A DNA stretch of 44,841 bases, taken from the NCBI RefSeq assembly GCF_004801315.1, contig NZ_SSNW01000047.1, positions 1 through 44,841 on the forward strand, read 5' to 3'. Numbering within the stretch: the stretch's first letter is position 1; the number at the start of each line of letters is the position of its first letter. Below the pieces are notes generated by a model that saw nothing but the letters and a program-made list of their open reading frames with translations, made no database searches and was not told where the DNA came from. Both the position numbers and the translations under genes were made by a program. Origin of the DNA: Deinococcus sp. Arct2-2. Its GTDB lineage: Bacteria; Deinococcota; Deinococci; Deinococcales; Deinococcaceae. Shown here in pieces: positions 32,939-41,536 of the stretch.

Positions 32939-33298
32939 TCATTGGACATGCCTGTGGCCGTCCACTAGGGCTGGGCCATACCCCGGCTGAGGATGGGCGT
33001 GGAGGAGCGTGACCTGACCCTGGAACTGCCGGAACAGGGCCGTCGATCCCAGGCGGTCACTGACGAAGACCAGGTCGTCGGGGGTGAAGAAGGCGGGCCG
33101 TCCCGCGCTGTCCGAGTCGTCAGGTTCCTCGAGTGCGAAGGGTTCCAGATTGGAACCATCCGGATGCACACGGTGTAGCCGCCGACGCCCGTCCTGAAGG
33201 CGTTCGAACACGATCCACTGGCCGTCAGGGGTCCAGTTCGCGCGCAGATCGGTTCCAGCTCCCTGCGTGATGGCGTGCGGAGCACTGAAGGTAAGCAT
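32939..33298 (-). pseudogene. TolB-like beta-propeller protein fragment
   Basis: 119 residues with two recognisable PD40-type blades (DLRANWTPDGQWIVFERLQD, then RRLHRVHPDGSNLEPFALEE and AGRPAFFTPDDLVFVSDRLG). No signal peptide is visible, and propellers normally have at least five or six blades, so the protein ends far too early, near 32939, where it runs into the LysR debris. Both genes appear broken at the same junction (32862-32939). Possibly still expressed from its own ATG at 33298, but not a full fold. Confidence 0.6.
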
Positions 33299-33515
33299 GG
33301 CTGAGCGTACTGGTCGCCCAGAGTCAGGAGGTCAGCGAGACGTAGCGTAACCTTCAGCAACTCCAGGGCTGCCCGGCAAACCACACCGTGAAGCTTCGGT
33401 GAAGAGTTGGGTGCATCCGGGATGGGGGGGGCGGCGCATACGGGGGTGAAAGAAGCCGCCCAGGTTTCCGCCGCCCCGCCCCCACCCAGGGCCACCCGTG
33501 TTGTCCGAGGTCGTC

Positions 33516-35186
33516 ATGTTCCAGAGCCACCGTGTCCAGCGTCATCGTCCGTTCCGTCCCGCCCTCGCCGCCCTGCTCACCGTCGGCGTGACCGGCGCGC
33601 TCGCCCTTGCACAGCAGGCCAGGAGCGTCGGCGCCCAGGGCCTGAGTCAGCCCCCGACACTCACCGGCCCCGCTCTGTCCTCCCGCGACCGGGTCTACAC
33701 CGCCGACCAGACCTCGAATACCGTGACGGTCATCAACCCTGCGACCAATGCTGTGGTGGGCCAGATCGCTCTAGGCAACCCCCGGCCCAAGGTGCTCGGG
33801 GCGCTGGACGACATGCAGGTGAACGTGCACGGCCTGGGCTTCTCGCCCAACGGGCGGTATTTGAGCGTCATCAGCAACGCCTCGAACGGCGTGACCATCG
33901 TTCGCACCCGCGATAACCACGTGATGGGCACGGTTTACCTCGGGCGCGGCCCTCACGAGGGCTTCTTCACCCCGGACGGCAAGCAGGTGTGGGTCACGGT
34001 GCGCGGCGAGGATTACCTCTCGGTCATTGACGTAGCCAGCCTGAAAGAAACCGGGCGCATCATGGTCGCCCAGGGGCCGGGCATGGTCGTCTTCACTCCG
34101 GATGGACAGCGCGCCTTCGTAGACTCCAGTCGCACCGCGCAGCTCGACGTGATCGACGTCCGAAGCCGCAAGGTCATCGCCCGTGTGCCGGTGGTGAGTC
34201 CCTTCTCGCCCAACCTGGTGGTCACCCCCGACGGGAAGGAGGTCTGGCTGACCCACAAGGACGTGGGCAAGGTCACCGCCATCGACGCCCGCACCTTCAA
34301 GGTGCTGCACGTGCTGGAGACTGGCAAGGTGACCAACCACGTGAATGCGGTGAGTACCAAGAACGGCGATTTCATCTATGTCACGGTGGGCGGCGAGAAC
34401 GTGGTGAAGGTGATCAGGCGTGGCGCGAAGCCGCAGATCGTGGCGACCATCAAGACCGGCTTCACCCCGCACGGGATCTGGCCCAGCGGGGACAACACGC
34501 GGGTCTACGTGGGCCTGGAAGACCAGGACGCGGTGGACGTGATCGACACGGCCAGCAACACGGTGATGAAGACCATTCCCATCGGCCAGATGCCGCAGGC
34601 GCTGGTGTACGTCGCGGGTGCCGTGCCCAGCGGTGCTGGCACCCAGAACCTGAAGACCGTGCGGGTGGGTCTGCCCTCGGTGAAGATGGGGCTGGAAGTC
34701 CCGGACAAGCCCTTCGCGTTCCTGCCAGCGGCCCTGAAGGCAGTCTCGGGCAACGTGGTGATCCGCTCCCTGGACGGGACGGACGACTTGACGCTCAAGG
34801 CCGAGGGCCTGACGCCCGGTGCCAGCTACACCCTGTTCCTGACCGAGTCGGCGGTCGCCCCCTTCGGGATGATGCAGCACGTGATGGACTTCAAGGCGGA
34901 CGCGGGGGGCAAAGTCGAGGCGAGCGCGATGGCCAGCATCTTCGACGCCTTCACGCTGCGGGGCACCGCCAAGGACGGCAAGCCGGACGGCCCGGCCATC
35001 AAGGCCAGTAAGGTCAATCTCGATCACCTGGTGGTCTGGCCGAAAGACCCTCAGACGACCGCCAAGCTCTTCACCGATCAGGGCCAGCCCTCCGCGGTCT
35101 CGCCCTTTGACACGGATCTGGACGCCGGCCCGGCCATCCTGAGCGACAGCAACGACGCCTCCGCGAACAGCCCTCTCACGCGTTAA
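33516..35186 (+). CDS. Secreted YVTN-family beta-propeller protein
   Basis: The product has 556 residues from the ATG at 33516 with GAGGT just before it; a longer TTG-started form from 33498 is possible. The signal peptide PFRPALAALLTVGVTGALALA is followed by seven YVTN-type repeats (such as TSNTVTVINPATNAVVGQIA, then FFTPDGKQVWVTVRGEDYLS and VIDTASNTVMKTIPIGQMPQ). After about residue 375 comes a separate domain (VRVGLPSVKMGLEVPDKPFA, then LTLKAEGLTPGASYTLFLTE) that recalls the CHRD-type proteins downstream. YVTN propellers bind proteins or metals outside the cell. The next gene begins 12 bases after its stop. Confidence 0.9.
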   Translation: MFQSHRVQRHRPFRPALAALLTVGVTGALALAQQARSVGAQGLSQPPTLTGPALSSRDRVYTADQTSNTVTVINPATNAVVGQIALGNPRPKVLGALDDMQVNVHGLGFSPNGRYLSVISNASNGVTIVRTRDNHVMGTVYLGRGPHEGFFTPDGKQVWVTVRGEDYLSVIDVASLKETGRIMVAQGPGMVVFTPDGQRAFVDSSRTAQLDVIDVRSRKVIARVPVVSPFSPNLVVTPDGKEVWLTHKDVGKVTAIDARTFKVLHVLETGKVTNHVNAVSTKNGDFIYVTVGGENVVKVIRRGAKPQIVATIKTGFTPHGIWPSGDNTRVYVGLEDQDAVDVIDTASNTVMKTIPIGQMPQALVYVAGAVPSGAGTQNLKTVRVGLPSVKMGLEVPDKPFAFLPAALKAVSGNVVIRSLDGTDDLTLKAEGLTPGASYTLFLTESAVAPFGMMQHVMDFKADAGGKVEASAMASIFDAFTLRGTAKDGKPDGPAIKASKVNLDHLVVWPKDPQTTAKLFTDQGQPSAVSPFDTDLDAGPAILSDSNDASANSPLTR

Positions 35187-35197
35187 AAGGACTGCCC

Positions 35198-36361
35198 ATG
35201 AATAAGTTCATCCCCTTCGCCCTGCTCCTGAGTGCGCTCCTGGGAGCCTGCAGCACCAACGTTCCCGTGCCCCCCTCGCCTGAGAGCGCGGCCCCGATCA
35301 TGCGCATCGTCTCGCCGTTAGGGAACGCCACCGTCTCGCCGGGCACTGGCGTGCCGGGCACCGTGACAGCGCTGAACACCGGCGCGGGTTTCGTGATCAA
35401 CCTGGAAATCGTCACACGGGACGACGTCAAGGTGAAGGTCAGGGAGGCGACGGTCGGCCCAGGCAGCGCAGGTATCCGCCATGAAGACCTGCTGGGCCAG
35501 GCCAACCCCGACTTCCCCGACCTGACGGTGAGCGCCGACGTCGACCTGATCAAGCCGGACGGCGGCGTCATCGCCAGGGGAACCAATCTCGCCGCCCTGT
35601 TCAACGTCGCGGGCACCGACGACACGCCCGGCCCCGGCGTGACGGTCTGGGCGGGCTGGCACGTGTTGGAATCGCTGCCCGCCGGTGTGAGCGCCCTGAC
35701 CCTCACCGCCTCGGTCAAGGACGACGCGGGCCGGGTCTCGCAGGATAAGGTCACAGTGCAGGTGAGGGCGGGCGCGCGGACGGCGGGCCAGGAACTGACG
35801 CTGGCCCCCGGCCCGCTCGCCGGAGACGGCCTGGACGACCCGGATGGCCCCGAAGTGAGCCTGATCGCGCCGCGTGTCCCCAGCAGCATCTCCCCCGGCC
35901 CGAGCGGCACGCCGCCGGCCGGAACGGGCTCGCTGTTCTTCATCCAGGTCAGCGCGACCGACCGCAGCGGGGCCGGCATCGGCGTCCGCGAGGGGCTGAT
36001 CTTCGATCCCACCAAGATTGCCAATCCCAAGACCGGCACCCTGGCCGGGCCGAACAGCTTCTACCCCGGCCTGGAACTGAGTTTCGACGTGCCGCTGATC
36101 CAGCCCAACGGCAACCGGGTAGCGGCCGGCGCGAACCTCGCCCCACTGTTCGATGTGGCGGGCAGTGAGACCGGGCCGGGCGGCGCGGTGCGCACGACCG
36201 CCGACTGGGTGGTGGGCGGCTCGCTCGACCTGCCAGCGGGCAAGACGACCGTCACCATCACTGCGCGCGTCACCGACAACGCTGGCAAAACCACCACGAC
36301 CCGGCAGGTGGTTGGCGTCAGCTCCACGGTGAACGGGCAGGAACTGACCAGCACTCCGTAA
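35198..36361 (+). CDS. Lipoprotein with two tandem Ig-like domains
   Basis: The product has 387 residues. The lipobox LLGAC at about residue 14-18 follows a hydrophobic signal, so it should be lipid-anchored and exported. The rest is an internal duplication: about residues 30-195 and 215-387 each start with a VSPxGN or LIAPxV segment and contain a GTNLAALFNVAG / GANLAPLFDVAG motif and a TLTASVKDDAG / TITARVTDNAG end. Ig-like domains usually mediate binding. AAAGGA lies 8 bases before the ATG. The substrate is unknown. Confidence 0.85.
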   Translation: MNKFIPFALLLSALLGACSTNVPVPPSPESAAPIMRIVSPLGNATVSPGTGVPGTVTALNTGAGFVINLEIVTRDDVKVKVREATVGPGSAGIRHEDLLGQANPDFPDLTVSADVDLIKPDGGVIARGTNLAALFNVAGTDDTPGPGVTVWAGWHVLESLPAGVSALTLTASVKDDAGRVSQDKVTVQVRAGARTAGQELTLAPGPLAGDGLDDPDGPEVSLIAPRVPSSISPGPSGTPPAGTGSLFFIQVSATDRSGAGIGVREGLIFDPTKIANPKTGTLAGPNSFYPGLELSFDVPLIQPNGNRVAAGANLAPLFDVAGSETGPGGAVRTTADWVVGGSLDLPAGKTTVTITARVTDNAGKTTTTRQVVGVSSTVNGQELTSTP

Positions 36362-36472
36362 CGCGGGCCAGCTCTGAGGGTGAATCATCACCGTGCAGCA
36401 CCCGTCCGTGTCCCCTGGCCGCAGACGACTCTCCGCTCTCCTTTCGACATGAATCACCACATAAGGAGCTCC

Positions 36473-37189
36473 ATGTTCAGACGTGTCCTGATTAGCCCGT
36501 TGATCCTGAGCAGTTTCATGCTGACCCCAGCCAGCGCGGCAACCCTCCAACTGTTCCCATTCAAGGCGCTGGGCACGGCGGGCGGCGTGTCCGGTCAACT
36601 CAGTGTTCGCACGCTCTCGCCCACCCAGTCTGTGTCGACGTTGACCTTGCGCGGCCTGACTCCGGGCCGGGCCTACGCCGCCCACTACCACGCGCTGGGC
36701 AAGGCGAGCGCTGAGCCCTGCGCGTCTCAGGGGCCCATCACCTTGGGCTTCCCAGCCTTCAAAGCCAATGCACGCGGTCAGGCCACCATTCTCCTGCGGG
36801 CCGATCCGGCGCGGATCGCCGGAACCCTGGGCGCCTACGTCAACGTCCACACCGCGTCCGATCTCACGGTCGTCCCTCTATGCGCGGCGCTAGTAAAGAC
36901 GGGGGCAGCTCGAGGGACGCCGGTCGCCGCAGACTCGGTCACCGTGAAGGTCGGGGACAACCTGTTCCAGCCCGCCAGCCTGAGCGTCCCCGCCGGCACT
37001 ATGGTGACCTGGATCCACACCGGCCAGATCACCCACAACGTCCTCTCGTTGACGGTCGCCGACTTGAAGTCACCGGATCTGCGGCCGGGGGACAGATACA
37101 GCTACACCTTCAAGACGCCCGGCACCTACACCTACTACTGCTCGTACCACGACGGCATGAGCGCCACAATCACCGTGACCAACCGCTGA
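36473..37189 (+). CDS. Secreted CHRD-type plus plastocyanin-like (blue copper) protein
   Basis: The product has 238 residues from the ATG at 36473, with AGGAG 6 bases before it; the longer frame from 36380 has no such site. The signal peptide VLISPLILSSFMLTPASA precedes a CHRD-like domain (LTLRGLTPGRAYAAHYHALG, then GAYVNVHTASDLTVVPLC). The C-terminal domain (about 150-238) is a cupredoxin: HNVLSL with the first His ligand, then the Cys-His-Met loop in YYCSYHDGMSATI. So it likely carries one type-1 copper and transfers electrons outside the cell. The CHRD half is paralogous to the lipoprotein at 37228. Confidence 0.88.
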   Translation: MFRRVLISPLILSSFMLTPASAATLQLFPFKALGTAGGVSGQLSVRTLSPTQSVSTLTLRGLTPGRAYAAHYHALGKASAEPCASQGPITLGFPAFKANARGQATILLRADPARIAGTLGAYVNVHTASDLTVVPLCAALVKTGAARGTPVAADSVTVKVGDNLFQPASLSVPAGTMVTWIHTGQITHNVLSLTVADLKSPDLRPGDRYSYTFKTPGTYTYYCSYHDGMSATITVTNR

Positions 37190-37227
37190 GGCGGAGTCAA
37201 TGCAGTTCACGTACCACGGAGGAAGAT

Positions 37228-37677
37228 ATGTTCGGACACAAGATCGTTCTGGGGATGGCCACCACCGCACTGCTCGGCTCGTGCAGCATGATGATGGGGA
37301 TGGGTGGCACCACCTATACCTTCAAGCACAATCCCAACGCGGCCGATCCCGCCGCGATGGGCAAGGCCGTGGCTATTAGGAAGGACACCATGGTCAGCAC
37401 CACCCTGACAGTGAGTGGGCTGACGCCCAACAAGGCCTACATCGCGCACTACCACGCTTTCGGGCCCGCGTCGAGCACTGATCCCTGCGCGTCCAACGGA
37501 CCCGTCACACTGGGCTTCCCGAGCTTTACGTCGGACGCCAGCGGCAATGCCAGCGTGACGGTCAGCGGCGACCCGGCCAAGATTGCCGGCGACATGGGCG
37601 CCTACATCAACGTGCACTACGCCAGCGAGCCCAGCGTCGTGCCGATCTGCGCCCCAGTCAAGATGACCAAGGGCTGA
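37228..37677 (+). CDS. CHRD-domain-like lipoprotein
   Basis: The product has 149 residues with GGAGGA just before the ATG at 37228. The lipobox LLGSC lies at about residues 15-19, then a Met/Gly-rich linker (SMMMGMGGTTYTF). The domain (LTVSGLTPNKAYIAHYHAFG, PCASNGPVTLGFPSFTSDAS, GAYINVHYASEPSVVPIC) is clearly related to the N-terminal half of the upstream protein; the HYHAFG and INVH histidines could bind metal, as in Cu/Zn dismutase-like folds. Anchored outside the cytoplasmic membrane. Followed by the hairpin at 37691. Confidence 0.85.
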   Translation: MFGHKIVLGMATTALLGSCSMMMGMGGTTYTFKHNPNAADPAAMGKAVAIRKDTMVSTTLTVSGLTPNKAYIAHYHAFGPASSTDPCASNGPVTLGFPSFTSDASGNASVTVSGDPAKIAGDMGAYINVHYASEPSVVPICAPVKMTKG

Positions 37678-37690
37678 AGATCACCATCGG

Positions 37691-37720
37691 GGCGGCCCTC
37701 ACGGCAACGTGGGGGCCGCC
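37691..37720. terminator. 13-bp hairpin with GCAA tetraloop
   Basis: GGCGGCCCTCACG (37691-37703) pairs with CGTGGGGGCCGCC (37708-37720), one G-T wobble, around a GCAA loop. It lies between the convergent secreted-protein operon and the anti-sigma gene, with no T run after it. It may serve both directions. Confidence 0.65.
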
Positions 37721-37793
37721 TCACATGGCCTGAACCGCACCATACCGCGCCAGGGACGGCCGGAGAACCTGCACAGGCACCGCCGATCCGTAC

Positions 37794-38486
37794 TCAACTG
37801 CCGGGCAGCGCTACCCGGCCGAGCGGCTGCGTCGGTGCTGGGCTGCCCCCGGCGGGTTCCACGCTGATGCCCACGGACGCGTAGCCCCGCCAGCCCACCT
37901 GCATGACGGTGCCGCCCGTCAGCCCCAGACTGACCGGCACACCGGCATCCGGCCCGTTGCCCCGGCGGCCCCACGCCTGGTAGACCTGCCCAGTAGGCGC
38001 TGGCCGCGTGAGCACGACGAGCGCTTGCCCATCTGGCCGAACAAACAGTGTGCCGAACGGCTCACTGCCCTGAGCCGTGAGCATGACCCGTCTCACGCTC
38101 TGCGCCTCCCACTGCGCAGCGGTGGCTTGCTGGGACGGCTCGGTGAAGGGGCGGGTCGTGATAACGCCCAGGGCCAGCACCACCACGGCGGCGGCCGCCA
38201 ACCACGGCCAGCGCGGACGCTGGAGGCGGGGCGCCACGCTGAGCGGTCGGTGAGACCTGCGGGGAACCGCGCTGACGGTCCGGCGGGCCTGAAGGCGTTG
38301 CCACGCGCCGCTGGGCAACGCCGCGTCGGGCAGGTCGTCCGCGAGAGAGAACAGGGCGTCCCGCAGCCGGGCCACCTCGGCGCGGCAGTCCGCGCAACCG
38401 GACAGGTGAGTCTCGACGCTCTCCAGCTCCGGCCCTGTCAGGTCACCCAGGACGTACCCGGGCAGTAGCTCAGTCGGATGGGTCAT
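37794..38486 (-). CDS. Anti-sigma factor with zinc-finger and C-terminal sensor domain
   Basis: The product has 230 residues. The anti-sigma zinc motif HxxxCxxC sits at H27, C31, C34 (ETHLSGCADC). A membrane helix follows at about residues 92-112 (WLAAAAVVVLALGVI), and the outer domain is of the RskA type (FVRPDGQALVVLTRPAPTGQ, then AGVPVSLGLTGGTVMQVGWR). It holds the sigma factor encoded just upstream until an outside signal releases it. Its start overlaps the sigma gene's stop by 4 bases. The secreted-protein operon ends opposite it. Confidence 0.9.
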   Translation of the reverse strand: MTHPTELLPGYVLGDLTGPELESVETHLSGCADCRAEVARLRDALFSLADDLPDAALPSGAWQRLQARRTVSAVPRRSHRPLSVAPRLQRPRWPWLAAAAVVVLALGVITTRPFTEPSQQATAAQWEAQSVRRVMLTAQGSEPFGTLFVRPDGQALVVLTRPAPTGQVYQAWGRRGNGPDAGVPVSLGLTGGTVMQVGWRGYASVGISVEPAGGSPAPTQPLGRVALPGS

Positions 38487-39037
38487 GGCGTTATCCTTTC
38501 CCGCAACCCCAGCAGCGCGCGGCGCAGGCGGCTTTTCACGGTGCCCAGCGGCAGCCCGGTGCGGGCCGTGAGTTCGGCGTGCGTGTAGCCGCCGAAAAAC
38601 ATTCCTTCGAGCAGCAGCCGGTCGGTCTCGGGCAACGATCCCAAGGCAGCATCGATCCGGGCCTGATCCAGGGGATCGCGTGGCGGGGAAGGCGCTGGCA
38701 GATCGAAGGCCGGATCCTCGAACGCGCCGTCACGGGCCTGTGGCCGGGCGCGGCGGGCCCGCAGGCGCTCCAAGCACAGGTGGTGGGCGATGGTCAGCAC
38801 GAAGGTCTGCACTGTACCGCGCGCCGGATCATAGCGGTGTGCTTGGGCCTCCAAGCGCAGGAACGTGTCCTGAAGGACTTCCTCGGCATCCTCGGGGGAG
38901 ACCAGCATCCGCAGGCATACCCGGTAAGTTACGCCGGCGAACGCGTCGTACAGGCCTTTGAAGGCCTCCTCCTGTCCATGCTGGAGCTGCACGATCAGCT
39001 GCTGGTGATCCAGACCGGTCGGCAGGGTAGCGGGCAT
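38483..39037 (-). CDS. ECF sigma factor
   Basis: The product has 184 residues from the ATG at 39037; in-frame ATGs at 39115 and 39163 would add up to 42 residues of atypical sequence, and none has a good ribosome site. Region 2 contains YDAFAGVTYRVCLRMLVSPE and DAEEVLQDTFLRLEAQAHRY with the -10 recognition helix, and region 4 reads LPETDRLLLEGMFFGGYTHA followed by ELTARTGLPLGTVKSRLRRA. Paired with the zinc-finger anti-sigma factor downstream, SigK-like in style. Its regulon may include the secreted-protein operon. Confidence 0.87.
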   Translation of the reverse strand: MPATLPTGLDHQQLIVQLQHGQEEAFKGLYDAFAGVTYRVCLRMLVSPEDAEEVLQDTFLRLEAQAHRYDPARGTVQTFVLTIAHHLCLERLRARRARPQARDGAFEDPAFDLPAPSPPRDPLDQARIDAALGSLPETDRLLLEGMFFGGYTHAELTARTGLPLGTVKSRLRRALLGLRERITP

Positions 39038-39247
39038 GACCACAGTGTGCCGCACCGGCCGTCGTTCCCGGGCACGCAACTCGGAGGGAAGAAGGGCGGC
39101 AGAGAAGCTGGGCATACCTCCCGTATGCGCGCAGAGGGCCGCCTGGATGCACCTCTTCGGCAAGAAGGGTGCCCAGGCAACACGCTCAAACCTCAGCCCC
39201 TCGATTCACCCCCCACTTAGACGATCTGGACAACATTTGGACTTTCG

Positions 39248-39460
39248 CTAGGTTGGGCCCATGTAAAGCGCCATCCACATGCGCGTCTGGCTGAAATAGA
39301 TGTGGTCCAGCTGAGAGGTGTTCGGGTACATGAGGCCGTACATGATCACCGTAGAGGTGGCGATCATGACCGCAAATCGGCCATAGCTGCCGCCCATCTT
39401 GCCCAGCGGTTTCTCGCCGGAGTCTTGTGCTTTGGCCGGGCGATCCATGGATTCGTTCAC
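39248..39460 (-). pseudogene. Truncated membrane protein (start of a DUF305-like protein)
   Basis: Only 70 residues remain. The stretch SYGRFAVMIATSTVIMYGLM followed by NQxxxYMA-like SQTRMWMALYMGP matches the N-terminal double-membrane-helix part of DUF305-linked proteins of about 150-200 residues, which continue with a third helix and a copper-linked ferritin-like domain. The frame stops early at 39248. The neighbouring gene is a copper-binding protein, which fits. The truncation is as likely a cut gene as a sequencing slip. Confidence 0.55.
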
Positions 39461-39535
39461 AGGATGCTCCTTCTCTCAACACAGCCGCCTGCCCGCAGGG
39501 ACGCTGCGGCAGACGGCGGGAGAGTTGGGTGCCGT

Positions 39536-39973
39536 TCAGGCGCTCAAGCCGTCCAGCATCTTCTGGCACGCCTGCTCACAGCGGCGGCAGGATTCCATGC
39601 AGACCTCGCAGTGCTTCATGCCCATGTTCTCGGCGTGCTGCTGGCATTCATCGCCGCACGCCTTACAGGCCACCAGGCACGACTGAAGCTGCGCACGGAT
39701 CACGGCCATGTCCGGTTGTGTCTGGCGCATCAACACGCGCCCAGTGGTGTCACAAATATCCGCGCAGTCGGCATTCAGGCGAATGCAGTGCGTCAGGTGT
39801 CCAGCGTGTTCGGTCTCGCCCAGGCAAGCGTCAGCGCAGGAAGTGCAGACCTGCACGCACTCGAAACAGGCTTGAATGCACTCCATCAGGCGGTCCAAAT
39901 CAAAGGACGGTTGACCGATCTGCGGGTGCGTTTGCAGCATACGGGTCACGGCGGACGTGGTGTTCTGGGTCAT
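39536..39973 (-). CDS. Cysteine-rich four-helix copper-storage-type protein (Csp/DUF326)
   Basis: The product has 145 residues with 18 cysteines, nearly all in CxxxC and CxxC patterns on amphipathic helices (MECIQACFECVQVCTSCADA, then LQSCLVACKACGDECQQHAE and KHCEVCMESCRRCEQAC). This is the family of four-helix-bundle proteins that fill their core with Cu(I) ions, such as Csp1 and Csp3. No signal peptide, so like Csp3 it should store copper in the cytoplasm. It is monocistronic or follows the truncated membrane gene. Confidence 0.88.
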   Translation of the reverse strand: MTQNTTSAVTRMLQTHPQIGQPSFDLDRLMECIQACFECVQVCTSCADACLGETEHAGHLTHCIRLNADCADICDTTGRVLMRQTQPDMAVIRAQLQSCLVACKACGDECQQHAENMGMKHCEVCMESCRRCEQACQKMLDGLSA

Positions 39974-40175
39974 GGCATCAGCTCCAGGAAAAGGGCGAAC
40001 GGTGAGGGGTGCTGAAGGTCAACTCTCATCGTAGGCTTGGCTCCTGTCCTGAGAGCGGTGTGTTAAGTCCCTGTAAATCGTCATGCAAGGATGGCTCAGG
40101 ATCAGAGTGGCCTTGAGTCGGTGGGGCGCATGGCGGCTGAAGCCGAGTCTCCATGGGCCACCATCGAGGCCCGCA

Positions 40176-40925
40176 TCAGGGAGCTTGCCGTTCCAACTGT
40201 CCGCGCACGGTGTCGGTTTCCTCAAGGAAGGTGAGGCGCTGCACGTAAGGCACGCGCTCCACGATAAAGGTCTGGGCGGCGCGGTCGAGCCCGAAGGCCA
40301 TGCCTACCGCGAACACGGCCAGCACCACCCCGAACGTCTGCTGAATCCGGCTCAGGTTCCCCATCAACGCCGGAACCCGTTTCAGCATGGCCCGCCCACC
40401 GCGCATGATCGCCAGCATGGGGAGGGCGACACCGAGGGCATACGCCAGCGTGACGGCCACCGCGAAGGCCGTGACCTGCCCACTCAGGGCCAAGGTCGTC
40501 ACGCTGGCCAGAATCGGCCCGACGCACGGCGTCCAGACCAGCCCCAAGGTCAGGCCCACCAGCAGACCACCGCCGAAGCCGTCGCCGCCTTTGCTGTTTC
40601 CAGTCGCCACCCGTTGGGGCACTACCCTTGCCGCCAGCAGCTCAAAGCGCCGTTGCAGGGCAGGCACCGCCAGCGTCAGACCAAACACGAACAGCAGGGC
40701 CACCGCGCCCCAGCGCAGGGCGTCCGGGCTGAGGTTCAGGGCCGACACCAGAGTGGACAGAAACAGGGTCAGCACCACGAAACTGCCCACGAAGCCCACG
40801 ATAATTCCGGCGGGCCGCGCCCTGCCGCCCACCGTGCCCGACAGCAGCACAGGCAACACAGGCAGCACGCAGGGCGAAATGACGGTCAGCACGCCGCCCA
40901 CGAAGGCGATCAGCAGCAGCAACAT
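40176..40925 (-). CDS. CcdA-type membrane thiol-disulfide transporter
   Basis: The product has 249 residues with about six membrane helices. The two catalytic cysteines lie in symmetric motifs: ISPCVLPVLPVLLSG and VWTPCVGPILASVTTL. CcdA carries reducing equivalents from cytoplasmic thioredoxin to outside thioredoxin-like proteins in cytochrome c maturation and disulfide reduction. The thioredoxin-like gene lies 11 bases upstream on the same strand and is its likely partner. Spacer 40016-40175 has no gene. Confidence 0.9.
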   Translation of the reverse strand: MLLLLIAFVGGVLTVISPCVLPVLPVLLSGTVGGRARPAGIIVGFVGSFVVLTLFLSTLVSALNLSPDALRWGAVALLFVFGLTLAVPALQRRFELLAARVVPQRVATGNSKGGDGFGGGLLVGLTLGLVWTPCVGPILASVTTLALSGQVTAFAVAVTLAYALGVALPMLAIMRGGRAMLKRVPALMGNLSRIQQTFGVVLAVFAVGMAFGLDRAAQTFIVERVPYVQRLTFLEETDTVRGQLERQAP

Positions 40926-40936
40926 CGTTCAGGCTC

Positions 40937-41419
40937 CTAGCTGGCTGTCTTGGTCTTGGCGATGATGTCGCGCAGAGTGCCGCCTGCCCACTTTTTCAGC
41001 GCCTTGCCCTGCGCGTCGACCAGCACGAAGGTATGCTGGTAGGTGATGCCATACTGCTTCTTTAACGCCGATTCCTTGTCGTAGTCGGTCTTGAAAATGG
41101 TCACGCCTGCGGGCAACTGCGCCAGATTCTTGGTGATGTCGGCGTCGGCGGCCTTGCAGTTGGGGCACCACGTCGCGTGAAAGAACAGCACCCGCTGTGT
41201 GCCTTTGGCGGCGTCGAAGGCGGCTTTGGTGTACGCCACGTAGCCGCCCGACTTCTTCATGGTGTCGGTCATGGCTGGCTCGGACTTGGCCGGGGTGGTC
41301 ATGGTCTGGGCGGGCGCGGCACTGCTGAGCAGCGCGGCGGCCACCAGCAGTCCGGGCAGCACCAGCGCGGGCAGGGCAAGGCGAGACAGGGCGGAACGGG
41401 ATACAGCAGTGTTAGACAT
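40937..41419 (-). CDS. Exported thioredoxin-like protein
   Basis: The product has 160 residues with a signal peptide (SRLALPALVLPGLLVAAALL, then APAQ). The active site CPNC sits in FFHATWCPNCKAADADI, followed by the thioredoxin cis-Pro region (YQHTFVLVDAQGKALKKW). It lacks the usual cis-Pro in the YQHTF stretch, which may change specificity. Coupled to CcdA, it should receive electrons across the membrane and reduce disulfides on exported proteins, possibly helping copper or cytochrome c proteins. Confidence 0.88.
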   Translation of the reverse strand: MSNTAVSRSALSRLALPALVLPGLLVAAALLSSAAPAQTMTTPAKSEPAMTDTMKKSGGYVAYTKAAFDAAKGTQRVLFFHATWCPNCKAADADITKNLAQLPAGVTIFKTDYDKESALKKQYGITYQHTFVLVDAQGKALKKWAGGTLRDIIAKTKTAS

Positions 41420-41478
41420 GGTGGAGCCTCCTGCTGACTGATACGCCCCGCCCTACGCAAAGGTTCATTTCCACCGAT

Positions 41479-41535
41479 TCAATTGCCCGCCCCCACCGTC
41501 AGCACCTGGCCGCCGCGCACCAGCGGCAGCTTCAA
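41479..41535 (-). pseudogene. Short gene tail next to an IS6 remnant
   Basis: About 19 codons encode RLKLPLVRGGQVLTVGAGN to a stop at 41479-41481. Composition looks protein-like, and the frame ends abruptly in the IS6 remnant at 41537, as at 11118. The gene it came from is not recognisable. Only a short tail, so weak. Confidence 0.3.
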
Positions 41536-41536
41536 C

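Noticed and set aside
33771..36850. Long open frames on the minus strand opposite the secreted propeller and lipoprotein genes
   Set aside because: They mirror the plus-strand genes, are His/Arg/Gly-rich with no domains, and the plus strand has signal peptides, ribosome sites and conserved motifs. They are artefacts of GC-rich coding DNA.
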